Below are positions 52,686 to 58,382 of a DNA stretch of 58,382 bases, one piece after another. Every line of letters starts with the position of its first letter. Positions within the stretch are counted from its first letter, which is position 1. A program made the position numbers and the translations under genes. Source of the DNA: Elusimicrobia bacterium GWC2_64_44 (GTDB lineage: Bacteria > Elusimicrobiota > Elusimicrobia > Elusimicrobiales > UBA9959); NCBI GenBank assembly GCA_001799845.1, contig MGUG01000042.1, forward strand, positions 1 through 58,382, written 5' to 3'. The notes beneath the pieces were generated by a model. That model did no database searches, was not told the DNA's origin, and worked only from the letters and a program-made list of their open reading frames with translations.

Positions 52686-52842
52686 GGCGGCCTACCGCAG
52701 GGGCCTCGCGAGCCCCGAGCTTGCGTAAGCGCGAGGGGCGAGTGACAGAGTGAGGCCACGGTGTGGCCGAACGTACCCGGAGAAGGCATACCCTCGCCGG
52801 CCCTCCCTCTCCCGTGCGGCCCTGCCCCTGCGGTAGGCCGCC
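52686..52842. repeat. 157-bp palindromic element with perfect 19-bp ends
   Basis: Terminal arms GGCGGCCTACCGCAGGGGC (52686-52704) and its exact complement (52824-52842). The interior folds further (GAGGCCACGG/GTGGCC) and holds GAGCTTGCGTAAGCGCGAGG, a motif shared with the element at 54252. It lies upstream of the PLP gene and has no coding potential. It looks like a MITE or a structured RNA. The rest of the 52566-52915 gap holds only the PLP gene's ribosome-binding site and the terminator. Confidence 0.72.
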
Positions 52843-52867
52843 GAATTGCTATACACTGATTGGAATA

Positions 52868-52899
52868 AAAAATACCCGCCGGTGAGGGCGGGTATTTTT
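52868..52899 (-). terminator. Rho-independent terminator (bidirectional)
   Basis: Thirteen-bp stem AAAAATACCCGCC (52868-52880) with GGCGGGTATTTTT (52887-52899). It lies 16 nt downstream of the stop at 52916 and ends in a T-run on both strands. Confidence 0.92.
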
Positions 52900-52915
52900 A
52901 TTGGCTGAGAACCGG

Positions 52916-53857
52916 TTATTTGCTGATGACCGGGGTCTTGTCCTTCTTGACGAAGTTGTCCTTGGACAGGGTCCCGACGCGCTTGAAGCCCCACTTGAGG
53001 AAGTACTTCTTGGCGCGGAGGCCGTCGTTGTCGTCGGCTTCGGGCTGCTCCAGGTCGCTCTCGGCGAAGGCCATGGTGTAGCCCTCGGCCGCGTCGAAGG
53101 TGAATTCCTTCGAGCCCTTGAAAGTGTCGAAGAACAGGGCGTTGTCCTTGTAGAGCTCCACCTTGATGGCCACCTTCTCGCCGGCGTATTCCTTGGCCCA
53201 CTTGTCGCTGGCCTTGAACACGAACTTGCCGTCCACGAAGGAGAAGTCGGCGTAATTGACGCCGTCTTCGTCGGCCTTCATGGCGACCTTCTCATGCGGG
53301 GTCATCACGAACAGCGTCTCGTAGTTGCCGCCCTCGCGCTTGGCAGTATACTTGTAGGCCGCCGCGTTGACGTAGAGGTCCATCCAGGGGCCCTGCAGGC
53401 AGATCTCGAAGTTCTCGCGCTCCCAGGGGAGCAGCTTGCGGGCGTTGACCTTGATCTGGCCGTACTCGCCCCAGGTCATGCCGGGGCGCTCGTAGCAGTT
53501 CTGCACGGGCACCATGTGGCACTGCTGCTGCGGCACCTGCGTGTTGTTGGGGCCGGGCACCATCACGGTGTGGCACTGCTGCACCATCTGCGTGTGGCAG
53601 ACGGTCTCGTACTCGGTGCTGCGCAGGTACACTTTCTGGCTCAGCACCTCGCCGTCGGCGGGGCCGAAAGAGAAGCGGGCGCAGTCGCGGGAGTAGGTCA
53701 TGCGGCCGGGCGCGGCTACGGCCGGCACCGGCAGGTCGACGCTGACGGCCTGCGAGACGAAGTCCTTGGTGTCAGGGGCCCGGGTGAAATCCACTTGGGC
53801 GTTGGCTGCGGCGATAAGGCCCGTGGTCACGAGCGCCGCGAAAATAACTTTCTTCAT
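52916..53857 (-). CDS. secreted protein of unknown function with Gln/Cys-rich insert
   Basis: 313 residues. A signal peptide (MKKVIFAALVTTGLIAAANA) is clear. Residues about 75-125 are rich in Tyr, His, Gln and Cys (VCHTQMVQQCHT, VPQQQCHMVPVQNC), suggesting disulfides or metal binding. The rest is strand-rich (DVYVNAAAYKYTAK-like, KVAIKVELYKDN), possibly two beta-sandwich domains. CGGAGGAAC precedes the ATG. Envelope or extracellular location; no family recognised. Confidence 0.75.
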   Translation of the reverse strand: MKKVIFAALVTTGLIAAANAQVDFTRAPDTKDFVSQAVSVDLPVPAVAAPGRMTYSRDCARFSFGPADGEVLSQKVYLRSTEYETVCHTQMVQQCHTVMVPGPNNTQVPQQQCHMVPVQNCYERPGMTWGEYGQIKVNARKLLPWERENFEICLQGPWMDLYVNAAAYKYTAKREGGNYETLFVMTPHEKVAMKADEDGVNYADFSFVDGKFVFKASDKWAKEYAGEKVAIKVELYKDNALFFDTFKGSKEFTFDAAEGYTMAFAESDLEQPEADDNDGLRAKKYFLKWGFKRVGTLSKDNFVKKDKTPVISK

Positions 53858-53944
53858 TAACTGTTCCTCCGTATAGTCCCCCCATTTACTACGGGGCTAT
53901 GACGATATTCTATAATTTTACCGCCCGGTAAGTATTGACGGCCG

Positions 53945-54217
53945 TCAAGAGACCTTAACGTCCCGGCCCACCCAGACGAAAGCCGAGGGCAGCACTATGC
54001 ACTGGCAATGCGAGCTGAGGATGGAGCTGTGCTCCGGCAGGATGCTAACTATCCCGTTGCTCCAGGAGACGGAGCGGATATGCACCGCGTCTATCCACTC
54101 GTAGACCCGCGGCCCCACCCGCGGCATGGCGGTCCACACCACCGCCTTCTCCCACGGTATCTCCCCCGCCTCCGACGAATACTTAATTTCAGGTATCTTC
54201 CCTGCAAGAGAGTCCAT
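53945..54217 (-). CDS. small hypothetical protein
   Basis: 90 residues. AAGGGGAAAC precedes the ATG at 54217, a good ribosome-binding site. The sequence is strand-rich (VVWTAMP, VSILPEHSSIL, CQCIVLP) without signal peptide or membrane helix. It resembles small single-domain proteins of about 90 residues, with no motif to place it. It lies between rnpB and the secreted protein gene on the same strand. Confidence 0.6.
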   Translation of the reverse strand: MDSLAGKIPEIKYSSEAGEIPWEKAVVWTAMPRVGPRVYEWIDAVHIRSVSWSNGIVSILPEHSSILSSHCQCIVLPSAFVWVGRDVKVS

Positions 54218-54251
54218 AAGTTTCCCCTTTCCTTTAAACCAGTTGCGTGGA

Positions 54252-54383
54252 GGCTTCGGCGCTGGGGCGGGTTAGCAAAACCCTGTCGGAGGCCCGAGCT
54301 TGCGTAGCGCGAGGGCCGAGACGGGGAAGGGCGAGCACGGTGTGCGAGACCCTGTTTTTGCGTTCCGCCCCAGTGACGGAGCC
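54252..54383. repeat. imperfect palindromic element next to rnpB 3' end
   Basis: Ends pair imperfectly: 54252-54270 with 54365-54383 (16 of 19 positions). It contains GAGCTTGCGTAGCGCGAGGG, shared with the element at 52686. It begins 9 nt beyond the mature 3' end of RNase P RNA, so it could form part of its trailer. Confidence 0.6.
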
Positions 54384-54391
54384 GGAATTTA

Positions 54392-54779
54392 TTCAGACCG
54401 CGGACTATACCCCGAATTCTGTCCAACGCCTTGCGGCGTCTGGAGGACCATTTATCTATTGCGGCCCACTCTGCGCCTCCCCCCGAAGGGGGACGGACGG
54501 GCTATCCTGGCGCAACTTTGGCCTTGCTTCAGGAGGGGCTTGCCTTGCCGTCCGCATTGCTGCGGACGCGGTGCGCTCTTACCGCACCTTTTCACCCTTA
54601 CCCTTGCGGGCGGTATGTTCTCTGTGGCGCTGTCCGGCGACGGGGGATGTGGCCCCCGCCTCCCGGCCTATGCTCCGCTCATATAATGCTGCGAAGTTTG
54701 AACCGGCACCCTGCCCTGTGAAGTTCGGAAGTTCCTCCCTCCCCTTGCGGGAAGAGCGGCCCTCCATCCGCGGTCTGAA
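54392..54779 (-). ncRNA. rnpB: RNase P RNA (bacterial class A)
   Basis: About 388 nt on the minus strand. The ends pair over 12 bp (54768-54779 with 54392-54403), forming P1. Seen inside: GAGGGAGGAACTTCCGAAC near the 5' end, GAGAACATACCGCCCGCAAGGG in the conserved core, and ACAGAATTCGGGGTATAGTCC before the 3' end, all signatures of bacterial RNase P. The ribozyme removes 5' leaders from tRNA precursors with the protein RnpA. It begins 5 nt after the stop of the zinc-ribbon gene, so it shares that transcript or uses a promoter inside that gene. Confidence 0.95.
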
Positions 54780-54783
54780 AACC

Positions 54784-55533
54784 TTATTGCCCGTAAAGGG
54801 TCTTTTCCGAATACATCAGCCGCCGGCAATCTGGACAGAAAGTGAAAGTCTCCGGCTTCTTTATGTCCACGGCCTTCTGCGGCGTCAGGCCCATGTGGCA
54901 GCCGCTGCAGGTCAGCTTGCCGGTGGCCTGCTCCTCGTGCACGGGCGCCACGGCCAGGCCCGCGCGGGCGGCGCGGATGGCCTCGTATTTTTCAAGCAGC
55001 CCGGCGTCTATCGCGGCGGCGGCGGCGGCGCGCACGGCGGCGGCGGCCTCCAGCGCGGCGGCGGTCTCTTTGCCCGAAGCCTCGAGCCCGGCCACCTCAA
55101 TATTCTTGGCGTCCTCCACCACTTTCACTTCGGCCTGCAGCGCCTTATCCTGCACGGAGGCCTTGTCTATCTCCTCCAGCAGCGTCAGCACGCCCGTCTC
55201 CAGCTCGTCCTTGGCGGCCTTGTCGCCCTCTATCTCGGTGAGCAGGGCCTTGAAAGCGGCATTGTCCTTCACCTGGTTGAGCTGCAGCTGGTGCTTGCGG
55301 ATGCCTTCCTCGGCCTCGGCGATGCGGAGCTCCAGGTCTTTCTTGCGCGACTGCAGCGACAGGAAAGCCTCGCGCGCCGCCAGCATGGCGGCCTTCTTGC
55401 CGGCGAAAGCGGCGTTGACGCCCTTTATTTTAAGCGGGATCGCGGCCGCCCGCGCCTTCAGCGCGTCGATGGCCAGGTCTTTTTTTTGCAGGTCGGCCAG
55501 CGCCCTGGCTTCCGGTGTGTGTAGAGTTTCCAT
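54784..55533 (-). CDS. coiled-coil protein with C-terminal C4 zinc ribbon (CT398-like)
   Basis: 249 residues. Residues about 10-185 form a long, Ala/Glu/Lys-rich coiled coil. The C-terminus has CSGCHMGL and FCPDCRRLMY, the C4 zinc ribbon of the CT398/DUF164 family. Members are thought to bind nucleic acid or protein partners; CT398 of Chlamydia was linked to sigma-54 and secretion components. Direct linkage to rnpB 5 nt downstream is notable. Confidence 0.85.
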   Translation of the reverse strand: METLHTPEARALADLQKKDLAIDALKARAAAIPLKIKGVNAAFAGKKAAMLAAREAFLSLQSRKKDLELRIAEAEEGIRKHQLQLNQVKDNAAFKALLTEIEGDKAAKDELETGVLTLLEEIDKASVQDKALQAEVKVVEDAKNIEVAGLEASGKETAAALEAAAAVRAAAAAAIDAGLLEKYEAIRAARAGLAVAPVHEEQATGKLTCSGCHMGLTPQKAVDIKKPETFTFCPDCRRLMYSEKTLYGQ

Positions 55534-55545
55534 GTTCCCCCGCCC

Positions 55546-56415
55546 TTACTTAAGGGCTTCCCCTTTTACGTTCTTAAGAATGGCCATCGCGGCGCGGCTG
55601 CGGTTGAGCGTGTACAGGTGCAGGCCCGGCGCGCCGCCCTTCAGCAGCGCCTCGGCCTGCGCCGAGGCGTACTCGACGCTGAACTTGAACATCCCGTCCT
55701 TGTCGCCTTCCCAGCGCTCTATCCCCGCGCGCAGGGCTTCCGGGATGCACACTTTCATCAGCTTGGTGAAATTCTGCATCTGCTTGTAGCTGGTCACCGG
55801 CATCAGCCCGGGCAGCACCGGCACATTTATCCCGGCGGCGGCGGTCTTCTCCAGGAAGCGGAAGTAGCAGTCGTTGTCGAAGAAAAGCTGGGTGATAAGG
55901 TATTCGGCGCCCGCGTCCACTTTTTCCTTCAGGCGGGCGATGTCGGCCTCCAGGCCGGGCGCCTCCGGGTGCTTCTCCGGGTAGCAGGCCCCGCCGATGG
56001 CGAAGCCGCCGGCGGCCTTCAGGTCGGCTATCAGCTGGGCGGCGTAATTGTAGTCGCGGCGGCGGGCGCCGGCCTCAACGTTGTGCGGGTCGCCGCGCAG
56101 GGCCAGCACGTTGGTGATCTCCATCTTCTTTAGGCCGGAGAGGATCTCGGCGATCTCGGTCCTGGTATGCGCCAGGCAGGTCAGGTGCGCCACCACTTCC
56201 AGGCCGAACTGCGCCTTCAGCACGCCGCACAGCGCCACGGTGCGGTACGGCGTCACGCCGCTGGAGGAGTTAGTGACCGAGACGAAGTCCGGCGACAGCT
56301 TCAGCAGCTCAACGGCGTTGGTGAACAGCTTGGCGGTGTCCTCCGCGGTCTTAGGCGGGTAGAACTCGAAGGAGTAGACCTTCTTGCCGGTCTTCAGGCG
56401 CTCTGTGAATTTCAT
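55546..56415 (-). CDS. metF: methylenetetrahydrofolate reductase
   Basis: 289 residues, the usual bacterial length. Motifs: FEFYPPKT at the start, ALRGDPHN, GGACYPEKHPEA, and YLITQLFFDND, all typical of MetF. It reduces 5,10-methylene- to 5-methyl-tetrahydrofolate with FAD for methionine synthesis or the methyl branch of one-carbon metabolism. The ATG lies immediately next to a palindromic element, and no good ribosome-binding site lies at normal distance. The zinc-ribbon gene starts 12 nt downstream. Confidence 0.95.
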   Translation of the reverse strand: MKFTERLKTGKKVYSFEFYPPKTAEDTAKLFTNAVELLKLSPDFVSVTNSSSGVTPYRTVALCGVLKAQFGLEVVAHLTCLAHTRTEIAEILSGLKKMEITNVLALRGDPHNVEAGARRRDYNYAAQLIADLKAAGGFAIGGACYPEKHPEAPGLEADIARLKEKVDAGAEYLITQLFFDNDCYFRFLEKTAAAGINVPVLPGLMPVTSYKQMQNFTKLMKVCIPEALRAGIERWEGDKDGMFKFSVEYASAQAEALLKGGAPGLHLYTLNRSRAAMAILKNVKGEALK

Positions 56416-56578
56416 ACAGTATGTTGAAAAATCCTTCTCGGGAATATTTTGAGGCGATTTTGAGCCGAGGCAAGGCGGGAGGAGCGAGCATGCCAGTCAG
56501 GCATGTAAGCGACGAGCAACGCAGCCGCAGGCCAAAAGCGGCCAAAAGAAACCGAAAGAGGATTCTTCAGCATACTGT
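56416..56578. repeat. 163-bp palindromic element filling the lepB-metF gap
   Basis: Ends ACAGTATGTTGAAAAATCC and GGATTCTTCAGCATACTGT pair imperfectly; an internal GCATGCC/GGCATGT hairpin sits at the centre, flanked by GAGCGAGC and GCGACGAGC. The element runs from the nt next to the metF ATG to the lepB stop codon, leaving no other spacer. The organisation is that of a MITE-like insertion. Confidence 0.7.
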
Positions 56579-57576
56579 TAGTCAGGGAACCCCATGCGCG
56601 ACGGCGGCCAATAAGTGAACCAGGCCTTGCCCTTGATGAGCCCCTCGGGCACCGAGCCCCAGTAGCGCGAGTCGCAGGAGCGGTCGCGGTTGTCGCCCAT
56701 CACCAGGTACTGGCCCTGCGGCACCGTCACCGGGCCGAAATTGTCGCGGATATACTCGGAGAACATCTTGCCGAGCATCCGGTTCTCCCAGAAGACCTGG
56801 TAGTCGCCGGGCGCCACCTTCTCGGCGGCCTTGGGGTAGCGGAACCGGTCGGCGAACTGGGTGTAAGGCTCGTCTTCTATCTTGACGGAGTTGACGTAGA
56901 GCTGGCCCTCGCGCACCTCCACCTTGTCGCCGGGCATGCCCACCACGCGCTTGATGAAATCCTTGCCGAACTGGCTGCCGCCGCACTGGAACTCGCGCGG
57001 GTCGGTGGACGGGAACTGGAACACAACTATGTCTCCCTTCTTCACCTTGCGGAACTTCAGCAGCTTGATCCTGGTATAGGGGATGCGGAAGCCGTAGATG
57101 AACTTGTTGACGAACAGGTGGTCGCCTATCAGGAAGGTCTTCTCCATCGAGCCCGACGGGATCTTGAAGGCCTGGATGAACAGGTACATCACCACGCTGG
57201 CCAGCAGCACTGCGGAGAAGACGGTCTCGGACCATTCCATGTCCTCTTTCATCGCGGCGTTCACGCCGTCCTTCACCGGGGTCTTGCCCCTGAAGCCTTT
57301 CCACAGCGCCCAGGCGGCGCCGGCGCACGCGGCCAGCAGGCCGTAGCCGAGCTGGCGCGAGCTGAACAGCACCGAGGTCACCACGTCGCCGCGGCGGTTG
57401 TCCAGGCTGACGGTGAGCAGCACCGCCACCGTGAAGGAAAGCAGCGCGGCGAAGAAGGCGTGCCAGCCGCGGGTGAATTTAGTGTCGCCCTTGAATTTGC
57501 CCTTGTCCTTGAAATGGTGCGACAGGAACAAATGGCCGCCCATCAGTACGCCGATCCAGAAAAGTTTTTCTTCCAT
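56578..57576 (-). CDS. lepB: signal peptidase I
   Basis: 332 residues from ATG 57576. The catalytic Ser lies in IPSGSMEKT (S143) and the Lys in DFIKRVVG (K209); GDNRDRSCDSRYWG is box E. Three hydrophobic segments precede the catalytic domain (about 5-20, 38-57 and 75-92) with another at 117-137, more than the usual one or two, so this is a long-form enzyme. It removes signal peptides from exported proteins, of which the window holds many. It lies 62 nt after lepA, an ancient gene pair. GGAGAC precedes the ATG. Confidence 0.93.
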   Translation of the reverse strand: MEEKLFWIGVLMGGHLFLSHHFKDKGKFKGDTKFTRGWHAFFAALLSFTVAVLLTVSLDNRRGDVVTSVLFSSRQLGYGLLAACAGAAWALWKGFRGKTPVKDGVNAAMKEDMEWSETVFSAVLLASVVMYLFIQAFKIPSGSMEKTFLIGDHLFVNKFIYGFRIPYTRIKLLKFRKVKKGDIVVFQFPSTDPREFQCGGSQFGKDFIKRVVGMPGDKVEVREGQLYVNSVKIEDEPYTQFADRFRYPKAAEKVAPGDYQVFWENRMLGKMFSEYIRDNFGPVTVPQGQYLVMGDNRDRSCDSRYWGSVPEGLIKGKAWFTYWPPSRMGFPD

Positions 57577-57638
57577 GTTGTAAAGTCTCCGGTACCTGTC
57601 CCCTCCCTCAATACGGGGAGGGGCGCGCGGCGGTTGCG

Positions 57639-58382
<744 letters not shown>

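Noticed and set aside
54247..55524. Plus-strand open frame over rnpB and the zinc-ribbon gene
   Set aside because: It crosses the RNase P RNA and is antisense to a well-supported protein gene.
57600..57624. Hairpin CCCCTCC/GGAGGGG between lepA and lepB as a terminator
   Set aside because: No T-run follows on the minus strand, and lepA-lepB are normally co-transcribed.

Overview
The window looks like a chromosomal segment of a GC-rich bacterium, most likely of the Elusimicrobiota or a neighbouring deep lineage. The grounds are a pilin with a classic type IV prepilin start, an anaerobic (class III) ribonucleotide reductase operon, an outer-membrane and lipoprotein repertoire, and many secreted proteins of no clear family. 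The assignment is an inference and is not proven by any marker here. Most genes lie on the minus strand.

Region 1 (1-12937) is a defence or accessory island. A visibly AT-richer block (about 1.1-10.5 kb) lies between two DUF2075-type nuclease-helicase genes. Seven minus-strand genes run closely spaced: a giant DUF4062-NACHT STAND protein, a PD-(D/E)XK-like nuclease, two graspetide (omega-ester RiPP) precursors, their ATP-grasp ligase, a three-helix membrane protein with a collagen-like tail, and a RES-domain toxin-like protein. The first precursor lies in an unannotated gap and has an in-frame TGA between leader and core. All four core modules in the two precursors fit one 16-residue pattern. 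This joint NACHT-nuclease-graspetide operon is the best candidate for an undescribed system.

Region 2 (13-25 kb) holds envelope and metabolic genes: a CsgG-like/beta-barrel protein, an RNase J-like enzyme, a minus-strand operon for split 5-oxoprolinase (PxpB, and a PxpA-PxpC fusion), a DEDDh exonuclease, a TPR protein and an atypical SDR. Region 3 (25-34 kb) holds a secreted phospholipase D-like protein, a histidine phosphatase, a large hybrid histidine kinase and a UshA-type nucleotidase. Several of these have a -10 hexamer only 6-7 nt before the start codon, which suggests leaderless mRNAs. Hairpins bounded by GGGGACA/TGTCCCC lie between the genes.

Region 4 (34-38.7 kb) is one dNTP operon: nrdR, nrdD (with a glutaredoxin-like tail), nrdG, dut. 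Region 5 (39-43.4 kb) holds a pilin gene and a recG-nucleoside phosphorylase-lipoprotein operon. The 654-bp gap after recG carries two tandem, homologous structured RNA genes with C-rich segments. Compensating stem changes support them, and each is preceded by TTGA repeats at an 11-nt period, the geometry of OmpR/PhoB-family activator sites. An OmpR-family regulator with a truncated histidine kinase follows 3 kb downstream.

Region 6 (44-58.4 kb) holds secreted proteins, the two-component pair, a PLP enzyme operon with a CCA/poly(A) polymerase-like protein, the RNase P RNA gene (rnpB), a zinc-ribbon coiled-coil protein, metF, lepB and the 3' part of lepA. Three large palindromic, MITE-like elements lie between these genes.
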